A stretch of 64,000 bases of DNA from an uncultured Acetatifactor sp. (lineage in GTDB: Bacteria; Bacillota; Clostridia; Lachnospirales; Lachnospiraceae): the NCBI GenBank assembly GCA_947589075.1, contig CANQBS010000004.1, positions 30,222 to 94,221 of the forward strand, in the 5' to 3' direction. The stretch's first letter is position 1, and every line of letters starts with the position of its first letter. The position numbers and the translations under genes were made by a program. Below, piece by piece: positions 7,992 to 16,955 of this stretch. The notes under the pieces are model-generated. The model had not been told where the DNA came from, did no database searches, and saw only the letters and a list, made by a program, of their open reading frames with translations.

Positions 7992-10697
7992 ATGTCTATG
8001 ATGGATCAGAGCGATGGGGCGCTGGTACTTTTAGCCCTCGCGGGGGAGACGAAGGCCTTCGAGGCTTTGGTGAAACGGTATGAGGGCAGGGTCCGCACCG
8101 CCGCTTATTGGGTGACGGGGAATGTCTATATCGCAGAGGATGCGGCCCAGGAGGCCTTCCTCGCCGCCTGGATGAAGATGGATCGGCTGCGGGAACCGGA
8201 GAAATTCGGGGTCTGGGTACAGCAGATCGCCAAAAACTGTGCAAGAAATATGACTGCCCGTTTCAGGAGCTATATCAGCCTGGAAGAGGCGGGAGGCTTG
8301 CCTAGCAAGGAAAGGATGGCTTCCCATGACCAGATGTTATCCAGGCATGATGGAAGGCTTTCTGTCCTTCATGATCCTGCCCCCGGGCCGGAGGATCTGC
8401 TTTTGAACGATGAGGAAGCTTCTCTTTTGCGCCTGAGTCTGGAACGGCTTTCCGACCGGGCAAAACAGACCGTGTATCTCCATTATTACGAGGATCTGGA
8501 CGTGACGGAGATTTCCAGGAAACTTGGAATTTCCGAAGGCACCGTAAAGTGGCAGCTGCATGAAGGCAGAAAGAGAATGCGAAAGGAGTTGTGCGCTATG
8601 GATGAGCGTTTAAACGAGACATTTACACAAAAGGTGATGAAAAAGGTGAATGAACTGAAACTCTGGGATCTGAAAAATTCCCAGAAAGGCTTCGGTCCCG
8701 TTTATCGGGAAACTCTGGCGGAAGCGGAAGCCCTTGGGGAAAGCATGCAAAAGCACCATGCACTGGCAGACATTTTGCTGCGGGGTTATGCATGGGTTCC
8801 CACAGAAGCCGGCGACGCAATGCTTACCCGGATCAAGGAAGAGGCGGTCCGTGGGAAAAATGAGGCGGTTATGGCCAGGGTGAGCGCAATGGAAAATGCA
8901 AAATATAAAGATAAGGAACGGCTGGAGTATATTAAAAATGTTCAGATCCCATACCTGGAAAAAAACGGGTTTCTCCAGAGTCTTGGGGAACAGTGGTTCA
9001 AGCTGGGCTGCCTGTATCAATCGGAGGGGAACTGGGATGAGGCTGCCGCAGCCTTTGACAAAACCTTATCCCTTTTAAAAAAGGATCAGCTTTTCCACGC
9101 CTATGCTCTGTCCGCCAGGGAGCATCTGAAGGACCTTTTGTCCGGGAAATTTCAGATGGACTGCGCGCAGAGCTGGCGGCTCTCCTTCGGGGCGGCCTGC
9201 CTGGAAAAGGTGGGGCAGGAATTTTGCTGCATGGATTTCAGATATCATAGTGACGGGGAACTGAAATCCGTGTATCAAGAAGCGACAGGAATATTGGGAA
9301 ACGCCTTTGCCTGGGATGGGAAAATGAATCGGCCGCATTCTGCAGTGGGGGAGATTTATAAGGCTTCCGACGGGATGCTCCTTGTTCTGGAGGCGGAGGA
9401 TGTGACAGTATCCACTCCCGCAGGGAATTTTGAGGGCTGCCAGGTCTGGATGTCGCAAGGATGGGATATCGTCAGAACCTACTTAAAAGAAGGGGTTGGA
9501 ATCGTCAGACAAGAAACCATACGGGAAGGACTCTGTGTCGCTATGGACCTGAAAGCCTGCCATGTAAAAGGCGGGGAAGGGCTCCTGCCCCTGGCCGAAG
9601 GAAACGATTGGGAATATGAGATCGCCGAGGCGGGAAGCGGGGATACAGCCGCTGGCGGCAATCAGGAATCGAATGATGGGGAAGGCTCCCTGTGGGAAAC
9701 CTCCAGCGGCAATCGGGGTGAATGCACGGAGCCGGACCGGCCTGCTCTGGAATGCTCCGTCTGGCTGACTGTCCGATATTTTGATGGAAAGAAAGCGCTT
9801 CTCACCCAGAACTGCCGTATGCACAGGTTCAAATACGATGAGAATTCCTGGCTGGACATGATTGAAAAGGTGAAGCTGGACTATTGGTGCTATGATAAAG
9901 ACGGAAACCAGATCCTCAGGGATGTGCTTCCTTATGCCAGACGGGCTGTTGTCCTGGCGAAAACCCCGGTGGAAAAAGCCCGGGCAAAGATCAGCGCTGC
10001 AGTGATGGAGCGTATTCTGGACACGGATCCCGTCTTTCATCCGGGGACAAGGACTGTGGGACTCTGGAATTTCTTCCAAAGCAGCGTGACGGAAAGAGTG
10101 GATGGGAATCTTTTCCTGGAAGGCAGCTATCGCTGGAATTTTGAATGGAAAACTGCAGATGGTTCCGCAGAATGCGGGCAGTTATTCCATAATGACATTT
10201 ATGATATTCTTGCGGACTGCGCAGGCTGCCTTTGGTCGGATAACTGGGTGCCCGGATATCAGTCCACGGAACACCGCTCTTGCTGTGGGATTTCGCTGGA
10301 AAGCCTCCTGCAGTGTGAAGAAGCCGGGGAAGTAAGCTGCAGGGCAGGGACTTTCCAAAACTGCCTGAGGCTTACCATTGTGTGTAAAGGCTTTCAAGGC
10401 GGCCTTGCCTATCGCGGCGGCAGGCGGATCTATACCTTTGCCCCGGGCATTGGGCTCATCAGGGTGGAAAACGAAGCCTATAGACCGGAGGCTTCCGCCG
10501 TTATCTTTGAACTCACCTCCTTTTTGGGGGCAGGGAAAGAATACATGCCCGTGGAAGACGGCATGGTGAGGCATTACGAGGCATTGGATCTTACAGGCGG
10601 CTATGAGGCCTATGCAGAATACACCTATGCGGCGGATGAGCAGGGAAGAATCCTTGTTTTCGAGAACCTTGCAGGGGTGAGGAAGCTGCAGGAGTGA
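7992..10697 (+). CDS. ECF sigma factor fused to a very long C-terminal region (TPR and repeated DUF3108-like domains)
   Basis: A 901-aa protein starting MSMMDQSDGALVLLALAGE. Sigma region 2 lies near residues 20-90 (AEDAAQEAFLAAWMKM) and region 4 near 145-200 (LSDRAKQTVYLHYYEDLDVTEISRKLGISEGTVK). About 700 residues follow. They include a TPR-like helix pair (QWFKLGCLYQSEGNWDEAAAAFDKTL) and two similar modules of the kind AGNFEGCQVW...EGVGIVRQE and AGTFQNCLRL...APGIGLIRVE, which resemble DUF3108-type beta domains. No membrane segment is evident. In-frame codons extend upstream to 7806, but that stretch overlaps the terminator. It runs in the same direction as the preceding sigma fusion and may have arisen from the same lineage. 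Confidence 0.8.
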   Translation: MSMMDQSDGALVLLALAGETKAFEALVKRYEGRVRTAAYWVTGNVYIAEDAAQEAFLAAWMKMDRLREPEKFGVWVQQIAKNCARNMTARFRSYISLEEAGGLPSKERMASHDQMLSRHDGRLSVLHDPAPGPEDLLLNDEEASLLRLSLERLSDRAKQTVYLHYYEDLDVTEISRKLGISEGTVKWQLHEGRKRMRKELCAMDERLNETFTQKVMKKVNELKLWDLKNSQKGFGPVYRETLAEAEALGESMQKHHALADILLRGYAWVPTEAGDAMLTRIKEEAVRGKNEAVMARVSAMENAKYKDKERLEYIKNVQIPYLEKNGFLQSLGEQWFKLGCLYQSEGNWDEAAAAFDKTLSLLKKDQLFHAYALSAREHLKDLLSGKFQMDCAQSWRLSFGAACLEKVGQEFCCMDFRYHSDGELKSVYQEATGILGNAFAWDGKMNRPHSAVGEIYKASDGMLLVLEAEDVTVSTPAGNFEGCQVWMSQGWDIVRTYLKEGVGIVRQETIREGLCVAMDLKACHVKGGEGLLPLAEGNDWEYEIAEAGSGDTAAGGNQESNDGEGSLWETSSGNRGECTEPDRPALECSVWLTVRYFDGKKALLTQNCRMHRFKYDENSWLDMIEKVKLDYWCYDKDGNQILRDVLPYARRAVVLAKTPVEKARAKISAAVMERILDTDPVFHPGTRTVGLWNFFQSSVTERVDGNLFLEGSYRWNFEWKTADGSAECGQLFHNDIYDILADCAGCLWSDNWVPGYQSTEHRSCCGISLESLLQCEEAGEVSCRAGTFQNCLRLTIVCKGFQGGLAYRGGRRIYTFAPGIGLIRVENEAYRPEASAVIFELTSFLGAGKEYMPVEDGMVRHYEALDLTGGYEAYAEYTYAADEQGRILVFENLAGVRKLQE

Positions 10698-10740
10698 GGA
10701 AGCTGCAGGACTGACGGAGGGACGGCAGATACAACTTTGA

Positions 10741-11295
10741 TCCGAGCCGCCCCTTACAGTATTTTTGTCCACAGGCATGGATGAATTCGTGGACTGGGAA
10801 AAGGGAACCTGTGATTTTGACAGTGAGGAGTTTAAGGAGTTTCTGGCTTTTGCCCGGGATTACCAGGGCGGTTACCGTTCAAAGAACCTGATGGAGGCGA
10901 TCCATAGCGGGGAGATCGCGGTCACATACGGATGGATAAACGCAGTGTCTGATTATCAGATCGCGAAGGCTCTGTATGGGGAGAACTTAAGCTTTATCGG
11001 TCTGCCTACCCAGAAGGAATCCGGGGTTGCCGCATATTTCGGGGAAGAGATGGCGGTTAATGCAAGGAGCCTTCACCAGGAGGCGGCCTGGGAGTTCTTA
11101 AAATATTATATCCTGAACGGCAGCCAGAAGGTCGCCAAGAACACCTTCATTACCGCAGCGGGAGATTCCGTCATCGTGTATGCGGCTACCAGAGAGGAGG
11201 AGGCTTCCTATTATTTCAGGAAAAAGAAGGATGTGAACGCAGTGGTGGATGTCATCCAGAACAGGGTGACGCTGTATCTGCAGGAAATGCAGTGA
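10741..11295 (+). pseudogene. C-terminal fragment of an ABC-transporter extracellular solute-binding protein
   Basis: About 180 residues match the end of carbohydrate-binding lipoproteins of family 1: SGEIAVTYGWINAVSDYQIA, FIGLPTQKESGVAAYFGEEMAVNARS, AAWEFLKYYILNGSQ. There is no signal peptide, no N-terminal lobe and no convincing ribosome site. The frame is closed by a stop just upstream at 10738. The only start in range is a TTG at 10765. No permease genes adjoin. It is best read as a remnant left by deletion of a sugar ABC operon. The oxidoreductase that follows may once have belonged to the same catabolic cluster. Confidence 0.7.
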
Positions 11296-11439
11296 TTCGT
11301 AAAAAAACGCTGGTCATAGAGAAGGAACTGTTACAGCAAAATAAGAAGGATTTGTTATAGCAAAATTGCGTTGACAATCTCCCTGAAAGAAGGTAACATG
11401 AATCTTACCAAACAGAAAAAAGGGAGAGGACATAAAATC

Positions 11440-12645
11440 ATGGACGACATCAGGATAGGATATATCGGTTTGGGCGCAAGAGGCTATTGGCTTTTGAAGG
11501 ACGTGGTGCTGAAGCAGGGAGAACGGGTAACGGCAGTATGCGACGTTTATGAGGACCGGGCAAGGGAAGGCGCAAGGCTTGTGACAGAAGCGGGACAGGA
11601 GGAGCCACGTGTCTATACGGATTACCGTGATGTGATCGCAGATGAGTCTGTGAATACAGTGATCATCCTGACAGCCTGGGAATACCATGCGGAGATCGCG
11701 ATAGCGGCCATGCGGGCGGGAAAGGCCGTGGCCATGGAGGTGGGCGGTTCTTATACGCTGGAGCCCTGCTTTGAACTGGTGAAAACCTATGAGGAGACCC
11801 AGGTGCCTTTTATGTTCCTGGAGAACTGCTGCTTCGGCAGAAGGGAAATGATGGTGCTCCATATGGCACAGCAGGGCGTTTTGGGAGATATTGTACACTG
11901 CAGCGGGGGATACCAGCACGACCTGCGGGAGGAGATCTCCTATGGCAGGGAGAACAGGCATTACAGGCTGCGCAATTATCTGAGCCATAACTGTGAGAAT
12001 TATCCCACCCATGATCTGGGACCGATTGCCAGGATCCTGAAGATCAACAGGGGAAACCGTATGATGACTCTTTCCTCTACAGCTTCCAGGGCAGCGGGGC
12101 TGCATGCCTATATTCTGGAGCATAAGCCGGAGGATGCATTTTTGCGGGATAAGCAGTTTGCCCAGGGGGATGTGGTTACCACCGTCATCAAATGCGCGGA
12201 CGGTTCCACCATTGTGCTGACCCTGGATACCACCCTTCCCAGGTATTACAGCCGGGGCTTTACCGTGCGGGGGACGAAGGGGATGTACGAAGAGGTAACG
12301 GATTCTGTTTTCCTGGACTGCCCGGAACACAGAGCCCATGATTTTGACTGGCGGAAAAGCTGCATCAACAATGCCCGGGAGTTTGAGGAAAAATATGATC
12401 ACCCGGTATGGAAGCAGTACCTGAAGGAAGGGACAAAGGGCGGTCATGACGGTATGGACTGGCTGGAGTTTCAGCAGTTCTTCAAGGCGCTGCGGGAGGA
12501 CGCTCCCATGCCGGTGGATGTCTACGACGCCGCCAGCTGGATGGCTGTGACGGCCCTTTCCGAGATGTCCATCGCCAGAGGCGGGGCAGTAGTGGATGTC
12601 CCCGATTTTACCGGCGGTAAGTGGCACCGGGATATTCTTCTTTAA
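11440..12645 (+). CDS. Gfo/Idh/MocA-family NAD(P)-dependent oxidoreductase
   Basis: A 401-aa protein with an N-terminal Rossmann fold (RIGYIGLGARGYWLLKDVV, glycine-rich loop near residue 10) and the EVGGSYTLEPCFELV segment near residue 100, where the family usually carries its EKP motif. The C-terminal half has GGYQHDLREE and HDLGPIARIL, typical of members acting on sugars or N-acetyl-sugars. The substrate is not identifiable. The ATG at 11440 has an AGGGAGAGGA site at good spacing; an upstream in-frame start adds a lysine-rich tail without homology. A bidirectional terminator follows. Confidence 0.85.
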   Translation: MDDIRIGYIGLGARGYWLLKDVVLKQGERVTAVCDVYEDRAREGARLVTEAGQEEPRVYTDYRDVIADESVNTVIILTAWEYHAEIAIAAMRAGKAVAMEVGGSYTLEPCFELVKTYEETQVPFMFLENCCFGRREMMVLHMAQQGVLGDIVHCSGGYQHDLREEISYGRENRHYRLRNYLSHNCENYPTHDLGPIARILKINRGNRMMTLSSTASRAAGLHAYILEHKPEDAFLRDKQFAQGDVVTTVIKCADGSTIVLTLDTTLPRYYSRGFTVRGTKGMYEEVTDSVFLDCPEHRAHDFDWRKSCINNAREFEEKYDHPVWKQYLKEGTKGGHDGMDWLEFQQFFKALREDAPMPVDVYDAASWMAVTALSEMSIARGGAVVDVPDFTGGKWHRDILL

Positions 12646-12654
12646 AATAGAAAA

Positions 12655-12697
12655 AGCGGCGAAATGGCATATCTGACCATTCCGCCGCTGCTTTTTT
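12655..12697. terminator. Bidirectional terminator between convergent operons
   Basis: A 13-bp stem with one mismatch (arms 12655-12667 and 12677-12689) is flanked by A5 on the left and T6 on the right. It can serve both the oxidoreductase gene and the pseudopilin operon on the other strand. Confidence 0.85.
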
Positions 12698-12767
12698 AGA
12701 GGCGCAGGATAATGCCGGGTGCCGATTCGTCATCTGGCATTACTCTGTGCCTTGAGCGCCGCCGATC

Positions 12768-13268
12768 TCACCTGAATACCGGCAGGGTGGAATCGTAATC
12801 GTATTCTTCCGTATTGACTACTTTCCAGCAGGCGATCTGGTAGAAGCCCTGCTCATCTGAAACAGGATAAACGGGCTCCAGGGACACCTGAAGTATCTGG
12901 GTATCGGAGATCTTTACCGTAAAGGAACATTCCAATTCTCCGGTCTTTTCGGAATATTCCGCCGCAGAAGAAGAGGCCTCATGTGCTTCTGCCAGCTGTC
13001 TGTCCAGCTGGGCGATGCGGGCTTCTGCAATGTTGCAGGCGTTATAATAATCGGTGGTCCGGTTCAGGATCTTGCGGCTCAGCTTGCTGTCGGCGTTGGC
13101 GCTGACCAGGGAGAGGGTTGCGAAGGAAACCAGGCACAGGATCACAAAAATAAGCAGGATGGAAGAGGAACCTACATTAACTCCCATCCGTATCTTCCTG
13201 GGTGCAGGGGACTCTTCTGTATTTGACTTAGGGCTTAAGGAGGAAGAGGATTGGAGATTGTTCATCAT
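12768..13268 (-). CDS. Single-pass membrane protein, last gene of the pseudopilin-like operon
   Basis: A 166-aa protein with a serine/proline-rich cytoplasmic head of about 33 residues, one membrane segment (SSSILLIFVILCLVSFATLSLVSA, about 34-57), a short coiled-coil-like helix with AEARIAQLDRQLAEAHE, and an exported beta-rich tail. The N-terminus lacks a clear prepilin cleavage site. The start overlaps the stop of the gene before it by four bases (ATGA), so the two are translationally coupled. I do not recognise a named family. Context suggests a minor pseudopilin or assembly partner. Confidence 0.7.
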   Translation of the reverse strand: MMNNLQSSSSLSPKSNTEESPAPRKIRMGVNVGSSSILLIFVILCLVSFATLSLVSANADSKLSRKILNRTTDYYNACNIAEARIAQLDRQLAEAHEASSSAAEYSEKTGELECSFTVKISDTQILQVSLEPVYPVSDEQGFYQIACWKVVNTEEYDYDSTLPVFR

Positions 13269-13708
13269 TGAGCCCTCCTTTCAGAAATATGATGATCCAG
13301 GTGCAGGGAGTAAATGGTTTCCTGACCTTTTATGCTGAGAAGCTGAATATCCGCGCTGATCAGCCCCGTGTCCTGTGACGGTCCGCTGCCCGATACCACG
13401 GCGGTATAGGAGGCTTCATTTTCAGAACAGGCCGCCCATGTATTATCCCAGTAAAGTGAGAGAGTTCCCGTTTCAGACAGAGTGCTGTCCGGGAAAAGCT
13501 GCTGCAGGGCATCCAGATCGCCTTCTGTTCCCAGGTAGCCTTCCGCCAGGTTCTGAACCAGATTGATGGCGTGATTTTCGTTTATGGTCTGCTGGCTGAT
13601 CAGATGTGAGCGGACAAACAGTCTGATGCACACGGTGCTGGTCAGAGAAAAGAACAGGATCGCTATAATAAGTTCCATCAGAAAAAGGCTGGATTTTGAA
13701 TGTTTCAT
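13265..13708 (-). CDS. Prepilin-like protein
   Basis: A 147-aa protein starting MKHSKSSLFLMELIIAILFFSL. The glutamate five residues into the hydrophobic segment (S before LFLME) fits the type IV prepilin cleavage pattern, with a hydrophobic stalk after it. The rest is a small exported domain. The chosen ATG has an AAAGGATC site; a longer in-frame start at 13744 overlaps the upstream gene and lacks the signature. It lies in an operon with a GspF/PilC-like protein, which supports a pseudopilus role. No prepilin peptidase or assembly ATPase lies in the window. Confidence 0.72.
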   Translation of the reverse strand: MKHSKSSLFLMELIIAILFFSLTSTVCIRLFVRSHLISQQTINENHAINLVQNLAEGYLGTEGDLDALQQLFPDSTLSETGTLSLYWDNTWAACSENEASYTAVVSGSGPSQDTGLISADIQLLSIKGQETIYSLHLDHHISERRAQ

Positions 13709-13724
13709 AAGAAAGATCCTTTCT

Positions 13725-14216
13725 CTATTGCTTTGAATGTACATTGAGAAGAAGGGACTTGGCCTCCCCCTCCGCAGTGGTCAGTCTGACTGAGAAAAGA
13801 GAGTCCGACAGGGCTTTTATCTCCATATCTTTTAAGGGCATGATGGCCTGCCCCGCTCCAAGGGTGTCGCCTACAAGATCAGCGCCTCTGCGGGTAAAGA
13901 GCTCCATCAGATTTCCCTGATGAAAGTACAGGTAGGTGCAATATTCCTGACCTTCTATGTCCTGACTTAAGACAAGGGCGTCCGTATCTTCCAGCTGCTC
14001 TAGGGAAACGCTCCCCGCCGCGTCGCCCTGGCGGAGCTTCTCCGTGATATAGGCGGTAGCCGTGCGGGAATCGAAGTTGCTGCTCATATCGTCTACGGTA
14101 TTTTGATAAACATTTGCGCCGATCATTACGAGCATCAGCGCTGAAAAGGCAAAAATGCCGAAAAGCGCCAGTACAAACAGTACATCTATAATATGCCGGT
14201 CCTGGGTTTTATTCAT
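13725..14216 (-). CDS. DUF4860-like membrane-anchored protein of the pseudopilin operon
   Basis: A 163-aa protein. A hydrophobic helix (residues 10-34, IIDVLFVLALFGIFAFSALMLVMIG) precedes an exported domain with ENR-free but pilin-like features such as YITEKLRQGD and SLLLNVHSKQ. The arrangement resembles DUF4860 proteins found beside type II secretion F-like genes in clostridia. An AAAGGAAC ribosome site precedes the ATG. The function is unknown; it may be a minor pseudopilin. Confidence 0.7.
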   Translation of the reverse strand: MNKTQDRHIIDVLFVLALFGIFAFSALMLVMIGANVYQNTVDDMSSNFDSRTATAYITEKLRQGDAAGSVSLEQLEDTDALVLSQDIEGQEYCTYLYFHQGNLMELFTRRGADLVGDTLGAGQAIMPLKDMEIKALSDSLFSVRLTTAEGEAKSLLLNVHSKQ

Positions 14217-14291
14217 GGCTTGTTCCTTTCTTTTGCTTTCCTGTGACAGAGATCGTCAAACTGGTATTCCGGGACACAGACGGCAGCCGGT

Positions 14292-14642
14292 CTATTGGAA
14301 AAAAGACTGGCCCGTGCGGCGTATCACGGTCACATCGGGAAGCATATTGGATGCAAAGATCTGATAATCTATGAAAAAAATTTCCTTATCGTAAAGAAGT
14401 CCGTAATGCTCCTCCAGGTATTCCAGGCTGGGAGGATAGACCCCTTCCACCGCGTAACATTGGGAAATGCTGCGGGAAAGAGCGTTTTCCAGGCTTTCCT
14501 TCTGTTTCTCCAGAGTGGTGTCGTTCACAGTAGTGATCCCCCTCAGGAAGATGAAAAACAGGATCAGAAAAGCTGCGATGGGAAGAAATCCCATGAATCT
14601 TCTCATAAAATGGGGCTTATTATGTTCGAATCGGTTGAACAT
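14292..14642 (-). CDS. Small membrane protein of the pseudopilin operon
   Basis: A 116-aa protein with one membrane segment (FMGFLPIAAFLILFFIFLRGI, about residues 16-36) and an exported tail containing ALSRSISQCYAVEGVYPPSLEYLEEHYGL. That tail resembles the region of type IV pilins and pseudopilins just after the N-terminal helix (AI..Y...G.YP.SL..L). A processing site is not obvious. An AAAGGAACC site lies upstream. It is probably a pilin-like component, by context. Confidence 0.68.
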   Translation of the reverse strand: MFNRFEHNKPHFMRRFMGFLPIAAFLILFFIFLRGITTVNDTTLEKQKESLENALSRSISQCYAVEGVYPPSLEYLEEHYGLLYDKEIFFIDYQIFASNMLPDVTVIRRTGQSFFQ

Positions 14643-14722
14643 ACCTCAGGTTCCTTTCTTTTCAATGGATCTCGGCGCGCCGATACAGATTCCGTATCCG
14701 CAGGGCGCAGACCGACTCAGGC

Positions 14723-15769
14723 TTATCCGATGCTGGCCATGATCCCCATAAGGGGCAGGATGACGGAAAGAAGGATCATGCCTACGATCAGGGACAGGAT
14801 AATGACCAGGGTGGGTTCCAGGACAGAAAGAATGGATTGGATCCTGCGGTCGGTTTCCTTCTCGTAGTTATCCGCTATCTTGCGCATCACAGCGTCTATA
14901 TTGCCGCTGCGGAAGCCTACGGCCACCATCCTGGAATGCAGGCTGGAAAAGATATCCGCGCTTGTCAGAGCCTCCGCCAGGTTTTCTCCTTCCTGGATGG
15001 CTTTCTTGCAGCCGGCGATCTTCTCCCGCATTTTATCGTTCTCCACCAGGAGACTCACCATGTCCAGGCTGGCAAAGGTATCCATCCCGCTGCTCATGGC
15101 CATCGCCATGCCGCTGGCAAACCGCTGGCAGGCAATGCTTTCATAGAAATGTCTGGTCAGGGGAAAAACTGTCAGGAAACGGCTGGTCTTTTTCTTCCCG
15201 AACTTTGTGCGGGTAGCCGCGATATAAAGGGCTGCCAGGAGGATCAGGACTGCGATCAGCACCAGGGAATAGCGGTTAATGGAGTTGCCCAGCTTTAAAA
15301 GCGTGCCGGCAAAACCGGTCATTTCGCTTCCCAGCTCCACAAACACCTGATTGAAGATCGGGAGGACCCTGCTGATCAGGACGAAAATGACCACCAGCAT
15401 CATGACGATCATGATGAAAGGATAAGTGATGGCGCTTTTAATGTTATTGGAGATAGCCTCCTCTTTTTCATAATATGCGGCGAGGGACTGCATGCAGTCA
15501 TCCAGGTTGCCGGATTCCTCTCCCAGGGCGATCATGTTGAGCACATAGTCCGGAAATAATCCTGTTGCCGCCAGTGCGTTATGGAAGGATTCTCCCTGCC
15601 GGCATACATCCAGAATCTTACTGATGATTTCTCTGCCGCCGGAGGCATCCGTGTCCTTTAACAGGATATTCATGCTTTCCTCCGGGGCGATCCCTGCCTG
15701 GAACAGCATGGCTGTCTGACTGCAGAAGGAAGCGATTTCAGCGTTGGATAATAATTTTTCTTTTTTCAT
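14723..15769 (-). CDS. Type II secretion / type IV pilus inner-membrane protein, GspF/PilC family
   Basis: A 348-aa protein with two copies of the T2SS F domain. The first has FCSQTAMLFQAGIAPEESMNIL and LGEESGNLDDCM; the second has FASGMAMAMSSGMDTFASLDMV and GFRSGNIDAVM. Three membrane segments are visible (about 115-135, 160-185, 320-345), the last being VLEPTLVIILSLIVGMILLSVILPL. This is the platform protein around which the pilin rod is assembled. The ATG at 15769 has an AAGGAGAAAG site. It lies 10 bp after the transglutaminase lipoprotein. The partner ATPase (GspE) must be elsewhere if the machine works. Confidence 0.88.
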   Translation of the reverse strand: MKKEKLLSNAEIASFCSQTAMLFQAGIAPEESMNILLKDTDASGGREIISKILDVCRQGESFHNALAATGLFPDYVLNMIALGEESGNLDDCMQSLAAYYEKEEAISNNIKSAITYPFIMIVMMLVVIFVLISRVLPIFNQVFVELGSEMTGFAGTLLKLGNSINRYSLVLIAVLILLAALYIAATRTKFGKKKTSRFLTVFPLTRHFYESIACQRFASGMAMAMSSGMDTFASLDMVSLLVENDKMREKIAGCKKAIQEGENLAEALTSADIFSSLHSRMVAVGFRSGNIDAVMRKIADNYEKETDRRIQSILSVLEPTLVIILSLIVGMILLSVILPLMGIMASIG

Positions 15770-15779
15770 GGCTTTCTCC

Positions 15780-16820
15780 TTAATATTCATAGCTTATAAC
15801 GTAATTGGTTCCGTCCCCGATATATTCCCTGAGCTTTCTTTCTGAAGTGTTGGGATTCGCCGCAAAGGTAGGATCCATCAGTTTCCAGTTCTTTCCGTCA
15901 AATTCCACGATGTTGTTGACCCAGCCGATATCTGTGATATAGGTGCTGATCCATGCATGGTAAGCATCCCCTGCATATCCTACCTCAAGCTTGGTAGGGA
16001 TATTCTGGCTGCGGAGCATACTGGTCATCACCGCGGCATAGTCCAGACAGATACCGGTACCGGTTTCCAGGGTGGAATCCACATCGCTGATGTAGCCCGA
16101 AGGAGGATTCTCCGCCTTTGCATAGTCGTAAGTGATATTATCGATTAAATAATTATAAACGTTTGCTACAACATCCAGGTCGGAGGCAGCGGTTTTTGCC
16201 AGATCGGCTCCCTTGGCAACGGTATCGCAGTCCCTGTCATAGAATACATACTGACTGGGTACCAGAAAGGGCTGGAATTCATCCTCCAGCTTCACTTCTA
16301 CTTCGACCTTCATGGCCGCGCTGTAGGTGGTGCCGGAAACATTCTCATAAACGCCGATGGAATAGGTGCCGTCCCCGGCAGTGAAGGGGAAAGCGATATA
16401 ATCCTTTTCCTTGAGATCGTACTTATATTGCACCTTGTCAGGTCCGGTGATCATCAGCTTTACCTTGGGATTGCTCCCGAAGTATTTAGCCATGCAGTAG
16501 CCCTTGGAGCTGTTGGACACATCCACGGAGGTCACATCGTTGCTGTAGCTTTCCGTGCCGGGGGCTTCCTGTTCAGGAACATAGGGAGTATTATCCCTTA
16601 AAATGACCTCCTCCTGGGGAGGCTGCTGGACCGAAGAACTGGAAGGAACAGGGGTCTCAGCCATGGTGGTGGCTTCTACAGTTATGGAAGGTTCCGTACT
16701 GTCTGGCAAAGGAACGGTATCCGAAGCGCCTGGGCCGTCAGAGGCGCAGGCCGACAGGCCGAGCGCCGCTGCTGCAATGAGGGCGGCAAGATACCTCTTT
16801 TTGAATTTATAATGATACAA
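15780..16820 (-). CDS. Transglutaminase-like domain lipoprotein
   Basis: A 346-aa protein starting at a TTG codon, with a TTGGAGGTG site at good spacing (M-YHYKFKKRYLAALIAAAALGLSAC). The positively charged head, hydrophobic core and LSAC lipobox mark a lipoprotein signal; the mature protein begins at the cysteine near residue 22. A proline/serine/threonine-rich linker follows. The C-terminal half has a transglutaminase-like fold: GICLDYAAVMTSMLRSQNIP (cysteine), DAYHAWISTYI (histidine) and WKLMDPTF (aspartate). It is the first gene of the pseudopilin-like operon and is divergent from rfbD. It may act as a cell-surface peptidase or cross-linker; the substrate is unknown. Confidence 0.83.
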   Translation of the reverse strand: MYHYKFKKRYLAALIAAAALGLSACASDGPGASDTVPLPDSTEPSITVEATTMAETPVPSSSSVQQPPQEEVILRDNTPYVPEQEAPGTESYSNDVTSVDVSNSSKGYCMAKYFGSNPKVKLMITGPDKVQYKYDLKEKDYIAFPFTAGDGTYSIGVYENVSGTTYSAAMKVEVEVKLEDEFQPFLVPSQYVFYDRDCDTVAKGADLAKTAASDLDVVANVYNYLIDNITYDYAKAENPPSGYISDVDSTLETGTGICLDYAAVMTSMLRSQNIPTKLEVGYAGDAYHAWISTYITDIGWVNNIVEFDGKNWKLMDPTFAANPNTSERKLREYIGDGTNYVISYEY

Positions 16821-16955
16821 TTCGTACACCTCCAATGGAAATACACTCAATACTTTCATTATTATAATGCATTTATAAAAAAAAGAAAAGGGGGAAGGAC
16901 TTTCTTTTTCAAGAAAACTGTTGTATACTAAAAGCCTGAAAGTGAGGTGCGGAAT

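Noticed and set aside
11314..12627. A 437-codon minus-strand frame opposite the oxidoreductase gene
   Set aside because: The plus-strand protein has a clear Rossmann motif and ribosome site; the antisense one has neither.
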